64,000 nucleotides of DNA, from NCBI GenBank assembly GCA_026225475.1, contig JAMFSU010000122.1, forward strand, positions 1 to 64,000, in the 5' to 3' direction. Source of the stretch: Duganella sp. (GTDB lineage: Bacteria > Pseudomonadota > Gammaproteobacteria > Burkholderiales > Burkholderiaceae_D). Both the position numbers and the translations under genes were made by a program. This document shows positions 1 to 9,784 of the stretch, in pieces (within the stretch, counting starts at the first letter, position 1; every line of letters begins with the position of its first letter). Below the pieces are notes generated by a model. That model searched no databases, was not told where the DNA came from, and saw only the letters and a program-made list of their open reading frames with translations.

Positions 1-884
1 CCAATTGCCGCCCAACGTCCCGGATGCATTGGCCGCGTCGGCGGAAACAGACCCAAGGTGCGCTGGCCGATGGCTGCCGACAGGTGAAGTGGTCCGGTGC
101 CGCTGGCGATGAGGCCATCGGCTTGCTTGATGAAGCTGGTCAGTTGTGCCAAGCTCATTGTGCCGCAGATATTGTTGACATTCGGCATTGCGACCAACTC
201 GGCAGCGTGCTGTTGCAACCATTCCCCTTCTTTGGGGCTTCCGGTCAGCCAAATTTGCACCTCGGCTTGTGCCTGCAGTGACTGCGCCAGCGCCAGATAA
301 GATTCAATCGGCCATTCACGACCATGTCCATTTGACTTGGTATGCAAAATCAAATTGAAACCATGCGTTTGCAACAGTTGTGTGCTGGTTGGATCTTCTG
401 GAATCGTGAAGTGATACAGATCAGGGAGTTCACCGCGAGTCGGAATGTGGCGGTCGCCATAAGGGCGCAGAAACTCAAAATTGATCTGTGCTTCGTGGTT
501 GTCAGAACGTCCCTTGCTGAAGCGCACACGGCGATTGCAATAAAACAATTGATACAGTTTTTGACGCGCGTTGCCAATGCGATGTTTAATGCCCGCCTTG
601 AACGCGGCCAATGCCAACGCGCGATCAGGTTGCGCAAGAATCACGGTATCAATATCTGAGCCTTTCAGATAGCCGACCAGATCGCTTTGAATATCCTCGA
701 TCTGGACCACATCATCAATATCGTCGCAATAGCGCACGACTTCGGCGGCATAGGCGCGGCAAAGCATGGTGATACGTACACCAGGATTGAGCTGTTTGAG
801 GCGCGCCGCAATCGGTAACGTCAGGACGACGTCGCCGATATTGTCTTGGCGGCTGATCAGAATGTGAGAGCTGGTAATAGGCAT
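1..884 (-). CDS. Glycosyltransferase family 9 (heptosyltransferase-like), C-terminus cut by window edge
   Basis: Reading leftward from ATG at 884, the protein begins MPITSSHILISRQDNIGDVV, the typical N-terminus of GT9 enzymes that add heptose to the LPS inner core from ADP-heptose. Near the window edge it carries SGTGPLHLSAAIG, the conserved GT9 C-terminal nucleotide-sugar-binding segment. About 294 residues are visible and the reading frame runs off the edge with no stop, so the gene is partial. It follows the GT8 gene by 48 bp on the same strand, in a block ending upstream in msbA, which supports a role in LPS core synthesis at the cytoplasmic face of the inner membrane. The exact acceptor sugar cannot be told from sequence. 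Confidence 0.85.
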   Translation of the reverse strand, partial: MPITSSHILISRQDNIGDVVLTLPIAARLKQLNPGVRITMLCRAYAAEVVRYCDDIDDVVQIEDIQSDLVGYLKGSDIDTVILAQPDRALALAAFKAGIKHRIGNARQKLYQLFYCNRRVRFSKGRSDNHEAQINFEFLRPYGDRHIPTRGELPDLYHFTIPEDPTSTQLLQTHGFNLILHTKSNGHGREWPIESYLALAQSLQAQAEVQIWLTGSPKEGEWLQQHAAELVAMPNVNNICGTMSLAQLTSFIKQADGLIASGTGPLHLSAAIGQRTLGLFPPTRPMHPGRWAAI

Positions 885-932
885 GGGCGTCAGGTGTTCA
901 GGTACATTTGCATTGATTGTGAATGGGTTGCA

Positions 933-1898
933 TCACTTCTTTTTACGCTTGCGCAAATACTGGATATACCATTTGAAGCTTTCCAGCGGGCGCCCCTGGC
1001 GCCACATGAAGCGTGAATGCATGCGCATTTCCTTGCTGTTGCGCGGCAACTGATCAAGTGACATGTCTGACCAGGGCGATAACGCCAAATATTTACGGAA
1101 TAGCTCGCGTGCTTCGTGTCCGCTCCATTCGGTCCACGGTTTGACGGCGCCGGCAAAGTGGATAAAGACTGCTTTGCCAACTGGCCGCATGGCGAATTTG
1201 TTGACGTTGAGGTCGTGAATCAAGTCATACAGATAATTCCAGCGCGGCGAGATGTAGCGCGCGCGGCCATTGAGCACGATATTGAGTGCATCCTGATCAG
1301 GGAAGCGCATGTCGCCCTTGTTGGTCAGCAAGGTCTCGATTGCCTGCGCAGTGATGTTTTCGCTGAGCCATTTGTCGACATTGATGAAAATGACGCCGCC
1401 ATTGAAGTATTCATTGTGCTTCAGTCCAAGCGCGGCGACCCGGCGTTGCAGCGTCACCGGTGCATCTGGCACCACGATGGCGATCTCTTCACTGATATCC
1501 ATGTCCACCAGCTCATCGAGCTTGTTGACGCACAGTATGTCGGCGTCAAGGTAAAGCACGCGATCGGTCAGACCCTGTAATACGGTCGGTAGCAAGAGTC
1601 GCGTGAAAATCGATAACGAATAGTGCGAATGGCCGAGAAAATGCGCAAATTGCGAAAACGAAGCAGGATCAACGATATGTAATTGCGTGCTGACCGGATA
1701 CATCTGCTCCAGTTGTTTGAGGCGTCGTTGATGCTCTTGCGACACCTCGAACGCCAGCACGTGAAAGGTGAAATGCTGGCCTGGGTTGTTATCGATAATG
1801 GAGCCGATTGTTCCGCCCATTGCACGGAAATAATGGTTGTCCACGCAAAAGGCAATATGAAACGTGGGCTTGCCGTTGCTTCCAGTGGTGTGGTTCAT
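933..1898 (-). CDS. Glycosyltransferase family 8, LPS core glucosyl/galactosyltransferase-like
   Basis: This 321-residue protein has the GT8 layout: N-terminal FHIAFCVDNHY strand, metal-binding DxD in YLDADILC at about residues 116-123, FNGGVIFIN at 165-173, PDQDALN at 200-206 and HFAGAVKPW near the end of the catalytic domain. GT8 enzymes of the RfaI/RfaJ type transfer glucose or galactose from UDP-sugars to LPS core; the tail is strongly basic (RKRKKK), as expected for a peripheral membrane enzyme. Its ATG overlaps the stop of the upstream GT9 gene by 4 bp (ATGA), indicating translational coupling. The sugar donor is inferred from family only. Confidence 0.88.
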   Translation of the reverse strand: MNHTTGSNGKPTFHIAFCVDNHYFRAMGGTIGSIIDNNPGQHFTFHVLAFEVSQEHQRRLKQLEQMYPVSTQLHIVDPASFSQFAHFLGHSHYSLSIFTRLLLPTVLQGLTDRVLYLDADILCVNKLDELVDMDISEEIAIVVPDAPVTLQRRVAALGLKHNEYFNGGVIFINVDKWLSENITAQAIETLLTNKGDMRFPDQDALNIVLNGRARYISPRWNYLYDLIHDLNVNKFAMRPVGKAVFIHFAGAVKPWTEWSGHEARELFRKYLALSPWSDMSLDQLPRNSKEMRMHSRFMWRQGRPLESFKWYIQYLRKRKKK

Positions 1899-3016
1899 GG
1901 AATGGCTTTCAGAACTTGCTCGACGGTAACCGCCTTGACCCAGTCACGGCGATGGCCGGCGGTGATGACGGTGCTGTTGGTGCGATCGATGGGGGCCCAT
2001 TCGGGATTTTTCTGGCGCATCAGTGCGATCACGGGAACGTGGACGGCATTGGCCAGATGCATGACGGCAGTTTCTACCGAAATGATCAAATCACATTGGG
2101 CCAGAATGGCCGGTAACTCAAAGAAATTGTCTTCGGCGCTGAACAGTTCAGTACGCGACAATTTGCGTGCATCGAATACCGCACGGGCATGCGCCAGTTC
2201 TTGCGGTACCGCATTGACAATGAAGGTGCTGTTGCGCCAGTCGTCGCGTTGCTGTAGCGAGACGATCAGTGCGGCGACCTGTTCCAGTGTCCAGCAGCGC
2301 TTCTTGGTCTTGGCATAGGCATTGATGAAGATGAGCTTGCCGTCTTGGCGCGGTGCCGTGCCTTGCACATGCCAGGTCGCCAGTTTGGCGGTGGCGTACT
2401 GCTGCCATTGCGGCGGAATGTCGACAAACGGAAAGCGCTGTGCCGATGTGACATCCAGGCCGCTTAGTTGCCTGAACCAGTAAGCATAGACATCGCTGAT
2501 GTGCGGTTGTTCGTTGCCGGCGGTGGCAGGAAGATCGGTGGTAATTGTTGCATTGAGTTTGCGATAAGCCAGATGGTGATGCGGCTGGAACAACGATACG
2601 GTTTTGCGCATGCCGATCACCAGGCCATCGGGACTGATGTTGCGCGCCAGATTGGCATACAGATGCGGACGCAAGGTCGCCAGCGAAACAACAATCGGAT
2701 AATGTTCCTGCTGTGCTTCGTGGATCGACTCCTGGTATAGCGCTGGGCTATAGGTGCGGGTATAGACTTTGTGGAAGAAAGGGCAGGCAGCGACCCAGTC
2801 ATAGAGCGAGTATTTTTTCAAATGCTCCCATTGCGTAGCATCGCTGGTACGGCGCACTTCATCGACCCACAGGTCAACTTTGAGATGTGGATTGGCACGG
2901 GCAAACGCCTGGAAGAAGTTTTGCAGATACGTAAAATCACCCAAGGCCAAATGGGCAATGAACAGGATTTTATCGGACTTCTTGAGCAGCGCAGGAGAGA
3001 TCAGGGTCGGGAGCAT
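1895..3016 (-). CDS. Glycosyltransferase family 9 (heptosyltransferase-like)
   Basis: This 373-residue protein starts with a KILFIAHLALGDFTYLQNFF segment, a GT9-like N-terminal Rossmann element. Its C-terminal half has CDLIISVETAVMHLANAVHVPVIAL, the GT9 signature region in which the usual TGPxHLA becomes ETAVMHLA. It lies 12 bp downstream of msbA on the same strand and overlaps the GT8 gene by 4 bp, so msbA-GT9-GT8-GT9 forms one transcription unit. The probable role is adding heptose or another core sugar to lipid A-core in the cytoplasm. Divergence from WaaC/WaaF means the sugar assignment is open. The ribosome-binding site before ATG 3016 is weak, consistent with coupling to msbA translation. 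Confidence 0.8.
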   Translation of the reverse strand: MLPTLISPALLKKSDKILFIAHLALGDFTYLQNFFQAFARANPHLKVDLWVDEVRRTSDATQWEHLKKYSLYDWVAACPFFHKVYTRTYSPALYQESIHEAQQEHYPIVVSLATLRPHLYANLARNISPDGLVIGMRKTVSLFQPHHHLAYRKLNATITTDLPATAGNEQPHISDVYAYWFRQLSGLDVTSAQRFPFVDIPPQWQQYATAKLATWHVQGTAPRQDGKLIFINAYAKTKKRCWTLEQVAALIVSLQQRDDWRNSTFIVNAVPQELAHARAVFDARKLSRTELFSAEDNFFELPAILAQCDLIISVETAVMHLANAVHVPVIALMRQKNPEWAPIDRTNSTVITAGHRRDWVKAVTVEQVLKAIP

Positions 3017-3028
3017 AGGGGGCCGGAA

Positions 3029-4765
3029 TCAGGCTGCTTGTTGTGAAAATTGCAAGCGGTACAGGTTGGCGTAGACGCTTTCATTGGCCAACAACTCTTT
3101 GTGGCTGCCGACTTCGACGATCTGGCCATGTGCCAGCACGACGATACGGTCGGCGCGCTCGATGGTCGACAGGCGATGCGCGATCACAAACGTGGTGCGC
3201 CCTTGCATGAGTCGTTCCAGGGCTGACTGAACCGCTCGTTCCGATTCGGTGTCGAGTGCTGAGGTGGCCTCGTCGAGGATCAGAATCGGCGCATCCTTGT
3301 AGATCGCCCGTGCAATCGCCACGCGTTGGCGCTGGCCGCCGGAGAGACGAGAGCCATTATCGCCGATGCGGGTATTGAGACCTTCCGGCATGCCTTCGAC
3401 CACATCATTGAGATGGGCGGCATCGACTGCTGCTGCGACGCGTTGCGGATCCGCATTAGCATCGCCGTAGGCAATGTTGGCGGCCAGTGAATCATCGAAG
3501 AGCACGGTATTTTGGCTGACCATGGCGATCTGCTGGCGCAGGCTGAGCAAGGATATCGATTCGATTGGTTTGCCATCGAGCAGGATTTCGCCGCTGGTAG
3601 TGGAATAAAAGCCAGGAATCAGACTGACCAACGTCGACTTGCCGCCACCCGACATGCCGACGAAAGCAATGGTTTCACCGGGCTGAACGCTCAGATTGAT
3701 GCCTTTGAGCGCCAGTTGCTCGTGACCAGGGTAGGAGAAGTTGACATTGACCAAGTCCAGCTTGCCGGTGCTGCGTGCCGTCAGTGCTTCGCCACCGATA
3801 CGTTCGGTGGGTTTGTCGATCAGGATATAGACCTCTTCGGCCGCCGCCATGCCGCGCTGCAAGGGGCCGTTGACTTCGGCCAATTGCTTCAATGGCGCCA
3901 GCAGCATCAACATGGCAGTGAGGAAGGAAACGAAACCACCGACGGTGATGTGACCGTTGCCAGACTGAATCAGGGCCATGACGATGACGGCCGCGACGGC
4001 ACAAGCGGTCATCAGTTGCGTGATTGGTACCGTGGCGGAAAATGCCGCCGTCATGCGCATGGTGTAACGGCGCAGGTTTTCGGCACGTTCGTGGAAGCGA
4101 CCTTTTTCATACGCATGGCCGCCAAAAATCTTGATGACCTGTTGCGCACGGGTGGTCTCTTCGATGACCTGGGTCAGTTCGGCATTGACCGCGAGCGAGT
4201 CGCGATTGAGCTTCTTGAGCCGTTTGCCGGTGGCGCGCACGACGATGCTCACAAGCGGCAGCAGAATCAGCGTGATGATGGTCAGTTGCCAGTTCAGGTA
4301 CAGCAGCCAGCCCAGCAGACCAACCACGGTCAGCGCCGAACGCACGATGGACGTGAACACCTTGGTGACCATGTCGATAATCTGCTGCACTTCAAACATC
4401 ATCGAGTTGATGACCTTGCCGACCGTATTGGTGGCATAGAAGTTGATCGGCAGGTCGAGCATGCGCTCAAACATCTGGCGCCGCAGTTCGTTGAGCACGC
4501 GGGTTGACACCCAAGTCATCATGTAGGAGCTGGTAAAGGTGGCAACGCCGCGAATGAAAAAGATGCCGATCACTGCGGCCGGTACCAGCCACAATGAAAA
4601 TGCCGGTTTGCCGACGAAACCCTTGTCCAGCAAGACCTGGAAAATGTACGGCACCACCGGCTCGGTGGCGGCGGTGATAATCATTGCCAGAAACGCAATC
4701 GCCAGGCGCTTCTTGTGGGGAAGATGCAAGGCGACTAGCCTTTTCATATTAGACGGCAAAAACAT
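3029..4765 (-). CDS. msbA: Lipid A export ATP-binding/permease protein MsbA
   Basis: This 578-residue half-size ABC exporter has an N-terminal six-helix membrane domain (about residues 1-320) and a C-terminal nucleotide-binding domain. The Walker A is GMSGGGKST (GGGK instead of the common GSGK), the signature is [15 protein letters not shown], and the Walker B is [12 protein letters not shown], followed by the H-loop in FVIAHRLST. MsbA homodimers flip lipid A-core from the inner to the outer leaflet of the inner membrane. Length fits the family. The start at 4765 is supported by AAGGAA about 7 bases upstream. It heads an operon with three LPS glycosyltransferases, tying core assembly to export. 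Confidence 0.92.
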   Translation of the reverse strand: MFLPSNMKRLVALHLPHKKRLAIAFLAMIITAATEPVVPYIFQVLLDKGFVGKPAFSLWLVPAAVIGIFFIRGVATFTSSYMMTWVSTRVLNELRRQMFERMLDLPINFYATNTVGKVINSMMFEVQQIIDMVTKVFTSIVRSALTVVGLLGWLLYLNWQLTIITLILLPLVSIVVRATGKRLKKLNRDSLAVNAELTQVIEETTRAQQVIKIFGGHAYEKGRFHERAENLRRYTMRMTAAFSATVPITQLMTACAVAAVIVMALIQSGNGHITVGGFVSFLTAMLMLLAPLKQLAEVNGPLQRGMAAAEEVYILIDKPTERIGGEALTARSTGKLDLVNVNFSYPGHEQLALKGINLSVQPGETIAFVGMSGGGKSTLVSLIPGFYSTTSGEILLDGKPIESISLLSLRQQIAMVSQNTVLFDDSLAANIAYGDANADPQRVAAAVDAAHLNDVVEGMPEGLNTRIGDNGSRLSGGQRQRVAIARAIYKDAPILILDEATSALDTESERAVQSALERLMQGRTTFVIAHRLSTIERADRIVVLAHGQIVEVGSHKELLANESVYANLYRLQFSQQAA

Positions 4766-5312
4766 GTTATTCCTTACTGAATACTACAAATCTGATGACG
4801 TTCAGCGTGCTGCGGGCAAATCCGAAGGGTGACCGTCACAAGTGCGAAATCCGCAATGTCGCTATTGTGGAGGAGAACTTTACGATTCAATCCAAAAATA
4901 AGCGGTCTAAATTGACAACGATGCCCAGGCAGTTGGCGACCCGTTGAAGCGCATTGATGCGTGGCAACAGTTAGCCTGAAATGCCAATTTATGTCGCTGC
5001 AGCAGGCACTTTCGCTCTACAAGCCGGGCAAGTCGCACATTGTAATGCAAGGATCTGGGGAATTGACTTGTGACAACGGTAAAGCCGTTGTTAAAAAGTT
5101 TTTATCGAGACAACTATTTCGCGGCTGACAAAGTAGACGGTTGCGCTGAGTTGACATGCGGTGACGGCATGACAGCCATCAGCATCAAAAAATACAGGGG
5201 GAGTGGGCGTGGCTGGCAGCGTATCGATTGCATGCGATCGCAGGACACGATCAGGCCAGTGTTGCCATCGTGCATTTCCAGGATGGAAGCGCACGATGGC
5301 ATCGAGAACAGC
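4766..5312. other. Gene-free stretch between msbA and the cytochrome c gene
   Basis: These 547 bp hold the upstream region of msbA at the left and the downstream flank of the dehydrogenase operon at the right. ORFs here lack recognisable protein character and mostly shadow the cytochrome gene. I see no tRNA, clear terminator or repeat. Confidence 0.6.
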
Positions 5313-6629
5313 TTAACGCTGTGCTGTCATATCTGCTTCTGCTACTTTCTTTGGCAAGCTCTTGCGGACCTTGGCGACCATATCGGCAGTCACTGCGGGC
5401 GCATTATTGCCCCAGTTGCTGCGAATATAGGTCAAGACATCAGCCACATCGCCGTCGGACAAGCGATCACCAAAGCCAGGCATACCGAATTGCGTCGGTG
5501 CTGCCTTGGTGCCTGGCATGACCGCACCCTGCAAGGCGATCTTGATCAACGATGCCGGATCCTTGGCATTGACCGTCGGACTCAGGGCCAATGCCGGGAA
5601 GGTTTGATCGTAACCGTGACCGGTGGTGCGATGGCAGGCTGCGCAGTTGTTGAGGAAGGTCATCGCGCCGTTGCTTTGGTCGGTGCCGGTACGCAAGGCC
5701 TGGTGGGTCTTTTCGTCGTACACCAATGCGGCTTCACCGGGTTTGACCGGTGCCAGCGACTTGAGGAACTTGGCAATGGCTACCAGATCTTCATTGGTCA
5801 TGTGCTGGGTGCTGTTGCTGACCACATCGGCCATGCCGCCAAACGCTGCCGAGTGACCATTGCGGCCGCTCTTGAGGAAGTCGACGATGTCCTGCTCGGT
5901 CCACTTGCCCAGACCGTCCTTGCTGTCACCACGCAGGTTGCTGGCCAGATAGCCCTCGACCACACCGCCCGAGAGGAACAACTGCGAGCTGTCATCGGTC
6001 AGTGCCTTTTCCTGCATGCCGACGCCGCGTGGCGTATGGCAGGCACCGCAGTGGCCCAGGCCTTCCACCAGATAGCGACCCAGGGCAATCTGCGCACCAC
6101 TGCCAACGTCGGCGACGTCGTCACCGGCTACGCCTGGCGCAAACACTGCGCGCCAGATGCTCAGCGGCCAACGCATCGACAACGGCCATGGAATATCGAC
6201 CGCCCGGTTAGATGTCGGCTCAGCCTTCACGCCATTCATGAAATAGGCATATAGCGCCTTCACGTCAGCTGGCTTGACCTTGGCATACGAAGGGTAGGGC
6301 ATGGCTGGGTACAGCGAAGCGCCATCCTTGCGGATGCCGTGACGCAATGCCTGGTCAAACTCGGCCTCGGTATAGTTGCCAATGCCATTGGTCTTGTCAG
6401 GCGTGATGTTGGACGAATAGACCGTACCAATCGGTGTGGCCATTGCCAGTCCGCCAGCGAAAGGCTTGCCGCCGGTGGCTGTGTGGCAGGCCACGCAATC
6501 GCCGGCGCGCGCCAGATACTCGCCGCGCACGATAAGTTGCCCCTGATTGTCACCGGCTTGTGCCGATGCAACCCCCGAACTGAAATAGGCTGCTGCTGCG
6601 CAGGCCGCGATGAAAAAGTTCTTAATCAC
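5313..6629 (-). CDS. Triheme cytochrome c subunit of a membrane-bound gluconate/alcohol-type dehydrogenase
   Basis: This 438-residue protein has a Sec signal peptide (MIKNFFIAACAAAAYFSSG...SAQA) and three c-type heme sites: CVACH at residues 45-49, CGACH at 194-198 and CAACH at 329-333. Three hemes in about 430 residues match the cytochrome subunit of gluconate 2-dehydrogenase and related periplasmic dehydrogenases, which passes electrons from the flavin subunit to ubiquinone. It is the last gene of a three-gene operon, 11 bp after the GMC flavoprotein, and acts on the periplasmic side of the inner membrane. The substrate (gluconate, 2-ketogluconate, sorbitol or another polyol) is not decidable from sequence alone. 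Confidence 0.88.
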   Translation of the reverse strand: MIKNFFIAACAAAAYFSSGVASAQAGDNQGQLIVRGEYLARAGDCVACHTATGGKPFAGGLAMATPIGTVYSSNITPDKTNGIGNYTEAEFDQALRHGIRKDGASLYPAMPYPSYAKVKPADVKALYAYFMNGVKAEPTSNRAVDIPWPLSMRWPLSIWRAVFAPGVAGDDVADVGSGAQIALGRYLVEGLGHCGACHTPRGVGMQEKALTDDSSQLFLSGGVVEGYLASNLRGDSKDGLGKWTEQDIVDFLKSGRNGHSAAFGGMADVVSNSTQHMTNEDLVAIAKFLKSLAPVKPGEAALVYDEKTHQALRTGTDQSNGAMTFLNNCAACHRTTGHGYDQTFPALALSPTVNAKDPASLIKIALQGAVMPGTKAAPTQFGMPGFGDRLSDGDVADVLTYIRSNWGNNAPAVTADMVAKVRKSLPKKVAEADMTAQR

Positions 6630-6640
6630 GTTTGTTTTCC

Positions 6641-8416
6641 TTATGCCTGAACCAGGGGGCCGGGGTTTTTCAAATACTGCTCGCGAATTGCCTTGGCCGA
6701 CCAGTAGGCCAGCGCTGCGACCAGCCCGGTTGGGTTGTAACCCATGTTCTGCGGAAACGCCGAAGCACCGTAGACAAACACGTTGGAAACATCCCAGCTC
6801 TGCAGATAACGGTTCACTACGCTGTTCTTTGGGTTGGTACCCATGATCGCGCCACCGGTCAAGTGCGTTGACTGGTAAGGACGCACGTCATACGAGGAGC
6901 CTGCCTTGCGCACTGCCTTGAAGACCTTTTCCGGCTTCATGGCGTTGCCCACGGCTTCCATCCGGTTGCCGATATAGTCGAGCATCTTGTGCTCGTTCTC
7001 GTGCCAGTTGAAGGTCATGCGCAGCAGCGGTTGGCCGGTGCTGTCGCGATAGGTCGGATCGAGCGAAAGATAGGCATCGCGGTAAGCCATGACCGAACCG
7101 GACAAGCCGATGGTCAGATAGCGCTGGTAGGCGTCCTGCACGCCCGCTTTCCATTCGGTACCCCAGTTCGGGGTGCCCGGAACGGTGACGGTCTGTTTGA
7201 TCGGACGGCCGCCGTAGCGCACGTGACGAATACTGGCGCCACCGATGAAGCCCAATGGGCCGTGATCGAATTGGTCGGCATTGAGATCATCCATGCCGAC
7301 ACCGCCGGCACCAGTGCCAACGAATGGATTGAATTGCGTGCCCTTGGGCATCAACACATTGATGCCGCCGTTGTACTGGTACGCGAAGTTCTTGCCGACC
7401 ACGCCTTCGCCGGTTTGCGGGTCATAAGGCTTGCCGATGCCCGACAACAGCAACAGACGTACATTGTGGATCTGGAATGCGGTCAGCAGCACCAGATCGG
7501 CTGGCTGCTCCACTTCACGTCCTTGTGCATCAATATAAGTAACGCCAGTGGCCTTTTTGCCAGTGGAATCCAGATTGACCTTGATCACATGCGAATGGGT
7601 GCGCAGTTCAAAATTCTTCTTTTTCAGCAATACCGGCAGAATCGTGGTCTGTGGCGATGCCTTGGAATACATGTAGCAACCAAAGTTTTCGCAGAAGCCG
7701 CAGTAGTTACAAGGGCCCAGACGCACGCCGTAAGGATTGGTGAAGGCCTGCGAAGCGTTTGCCGCCGGTGTCGGATAGGGGTTGAAGCCGGATTCACGCA
7801 TGGCCTTTTCCACCAGCGTGGCGCCATAGTTATAGGTCAGCGGCGGCAGTGGGAATTCATTGCTGCGCGCGGCTTCCAGCGGATTGCCACCGGTGACGAT
7901 CTTGCCCTTGATATTGCCGGCCTTGCCGGAGGTGCCAAACACTTTTTCAGCGAAGTCATAGAACGGTTCCAGTTCGGCATAGGTCACGCCGTGATCCTGG
8001 ATCGTCATGTCGGGAGGAATGAATTTCTTGCCATAGCGCTGCTCATGATGCGAGCGCATTTCCAGTTCTTCGGGCAGGTTACGGTACATCATGCCGTTCC
8101 AGTGGAAACCGGCACCACCGACGCCATCGCCGAGCAGGAACGAGCCATGCTGGCGATAGGGGACAGCGGTGTCGCCGACGCCATGGCGGATCGTCACGGT
8201 TTCGCGCGACAGATCCTGGAACAGCGCGCCACGCACGGCGTACTTCAATTCATCGACGGCCTTCGGATAGGGGGTATCGGTATTGGTGTCGCGCATGGCG
8301 CCACGTTCCAGTGCCAACACCTGCAAACCTGCTTCGGTCAGTTCTTGTCCAAGAATGGAACCAGTCCAGCCAAGTCCAACCATGACGACGTCTACTTTTT
8401 CTTTTTTGATTGCCAT
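6641..8416 (-). CDS. GMC-family FAD-dependent dehydrogenase, gluconate 2-dehydrogenase large-subunit type
   Basis: This 591-residue flavoprotein has an N-terminal FAD-binding Rossmann motif VMVGLGWTGSILGQELTEAG near residues 10-30 with ALERG following. Its C-terminal GMC segment contains HLTGGAIMGTNPKNSVVN, with the histidine expected near the flavin, and ends with NMGYNPTGLVAALAYWSAKAI. A cysteine-rich stretch, CNYCGFCENFGCYMYSKA, lies mid-protein and is typical of this dehydrogenase class. It lacks its own signal peptide; in this family it is exported by the Tat pathway in complex with the small subunit encoded just upstream (2 bp gap). It oxidises a sugar acid or polyol and hands electrons to the triheme cytochrome. 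Confidence 0.88.
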   Translation of the reverse strand: MAIKKEKVDVVMVGLGWTGSILGQELTEAGLQVLALERGAMRDTNTDTPYPKAVDELKYAVRGALFQDLSRETVTIRHGVGDTAVPYRQHGSFLLGDGVGGAGFHWNGMMYRNLPEELEMRSHHEQRYGKKFIPPDMTIQDHGVTYAELEPFYDFAEKVFGTSGKAGNIKGKIVTGGNPLEAARSNEFPLPPLTYNYGATLVEKAMRESGFNPYPTPAANASQAFTNPYGVRLGPCNYCGFCENFGCYMYSKASPQTTILPVLLKKKNFELRTHSHVIKVNLDSTGKKATGVTYIDAQGREVEQPADLVLLTAFQIHNVRLLLLSGIGKPYDPQTGEGVVGKNFAYQYNGGINVLMPKGTQFNPFVGTGAGGVGMDDLNADQFDHGPLGFIGGASIRHVRYGGRPIKQTVTVPGTPNWGTEWKAGVQDAYQRYLTIGLSGSVMAYRDAYLSLDPTYRDSTGQPLLRMTFNWHENEHKMLDYIGNRMEAVGNAMKPEKVFKAVRKAGSSYDVRPYQSTHLTGGAIMGTNPKNSVVNRYLQSWDVSNVFVYGASAFPQNMGYNPTGLVAALAYWSAKAIREQYLKNPGPLVQA

Positions 8417-8418
8417 GA

Positions 8419-9132
8419 TCAGCCCTTCGCTCCAGAAATCGACACCGGACCGTAAGGGTATTTGGTGTTGTATTGATCAACCCAGTCAGCGAAGTCCGCG
8501 CGTGCGCCCGGAAAGCCGACCATCTTCCATCCGCCCATGTTTTGGTTGCCACCGTACATAGGGTCGGCAAAATAGCCTTCTTTGGAATTGGTGAGCAAGA
8601 AGGAGAAGAAAGTCTTGGCGGGAACCGCGTCGAATTCAATCTTGGCACCTTCCATTGCCTTCAGGGTTGCGGTCTGCAGGCTCTTGTCGAGTTCTGCAAA
8701 TACCTTGCCGTGGGTCTTTTGGCAATAAGCGTTACAGGCTGCAATACCGTGACGATAGATGTCCCGCGGCGCCAGGCTCAATTGATAGCCTAACTCGGGT
8801 GGCAGGTCAGTATGGAAGGGGCCTTGCATGTACCAGAGCTTGCCGTAACCGTACGGCGTTTCCATCTGGCGGTCGAGAAATTCTGGGACACCGGTTTCGA
8901 TTGCGCCGGCACCGATGTTATCGGACGGAATCAGCAGATCAACTGCGGCGTGGATGAATGCCCATTCAGGGGCGGTGAAAAAAGTTGGTTCGTAGTTTCT
9001 TGCCGGGCCTGCCGTTTCGGCCGATGCCGTCTGGCTGACGGCTACTGCGGTTGCTCCACCTAGCGTCGTTGCTGGGACAATAGCCAATACCTGGCGCAAA
9101 AAGCGCCGCCTGGGCTCTTTATCTTGAGACAT
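8419..9132 (-). CDS. Gluconate 2-dehydrogenase subunit 3 family protein, Tat-exported
   Basis: This 237-residue protein opens with a twin-arginine signal (RRRFLRQVLAIVPATTLGGA, then ...TASA). The mature part has FFTAPEWAFIHAAVDLLIPSD, GAGAIETGVPEFLDRQ and FADPMYGGNQNMGGWKMVGFPGA, all characteristic of the small gluconate 2-dehydrogenase subunit. It is thought to carry the folded flavoprotein partner across the inner membrane and stabilise it. It is first in the operon and lies next to a long non-coding region that should contain the promoter. The family match is strong; the substrate remains inferred. Confidence 0.88.
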   Translation of the reverse strand: MSQDKEPRRRFLRQVLAIVPATTLGGATAVAVSQTASAETAGPARNYEPTFFTAPEWAFIHAAVDLLIPSDNIGAGAIETGVPEFLDRQMETPYGYGKLWYMQGPFHTDLPPELGYQLSLAPRDIYRHGIAACNAYCQKTHGKVFAELDKSLQTATLKAMEGAKIEFDAVPAKTFFSFLLTNSKEGYFADPMYGGNQNMGGWKMVGFPGARADFADWVDQYNTKYPYGPVSISGAKG

Positions 9133-9784
9133 AGTTTTTTCCGTAAGTTGTAGTGAAGAAGTCGAGGTGCAGAATAGTCTGTTCCTTTAACGGAGATGGC
9201 CCAGCGTGCGGCCGTCAATGCTTAGATCATCACAGAAATCAGTTGTCCTTCTTGACCATGCAATTTCATCGGGCAGAAATACCGGTCGATGAACGGGCTC
9301 AATTGTATTCCGAATAAAGATTCTTCACAGGAAGTCGATTTTTTGATTCGAAATCAGGATTTTGTATCGGCTGCACCAGCACAATCCACAAACAAAAAAA
9401 CAAACCGGGCTTGAATTTTTTGGCGCCCAAGAGAAGGATTTTCGAGCAGTGGTCAACTGTGTCAGAGCGGATCCCCCCCCTCAGCCCCCCACTCTCGGGG
9501 GGGGGATTTTTTGCAGGAAACATCTAGGATTTGAGCATGGGTAAATAGAGACCCTGTTGCGTATCGGACTGCGATCTACGTGTGCGGTCACTACGTCAAT
9601 ACATCAGAGCGGGACAGACTTTTAAAACGACTGCAAATTCACGCATGAAGTAGGGCAAGACAAAAAATGTCTTGATGCTGTTGCTGAAAACTCGCCATAG
9701 CGATATGAGCAGGTCTATCAACAGCATGCGAGAACAACGCTAGCAAAATTTTCTGAGAGAATTCTTTGGGGAAAGGGATCTTAC
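9133..9784. other. Divergent intergenic region upstream of the dehydrogenase operon and the Crp/Fnr-type regulator
   Basis: These 652 bp separate the leftward dehydrogenase operon from the rightward regulator, so promoters for both should lie here. The only clear structure is a very G/C-homopolymeric hairpin at 9471-9512, listed separately. I found no protein-coding ORF with convincing character and no tRNA. Confidence 0.6.
9471..9512 (+). terminator. Homopolymeric C/G hairpin with T-run (terminator-like)
   Basis: A 10-bp stem pairs AT plus eight C with eight G plus AT around a 16-base loop and is followed by a T-run on the plus strand, the form of an intrinsic terminator. No plus-strand gene lies upstream, so it may sit in the leader of the downstream regulator or be the trace of a lost gene. 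Confidence 0.5.

Noticed and set aside
5070..6254. 394-residue plus-strand ORF
   Set aside because: It is antisense to the triheme cytochrome c gene and its sequence has no family features; a shadow frame caused by the codon bias of the real gene.
6989..8455. 488-residue plus-strand ORF
   Set aside because: Antisense to the GMC dehydrogenase, with histidine/glutamine-rich low-complexity typical of shadow frames.
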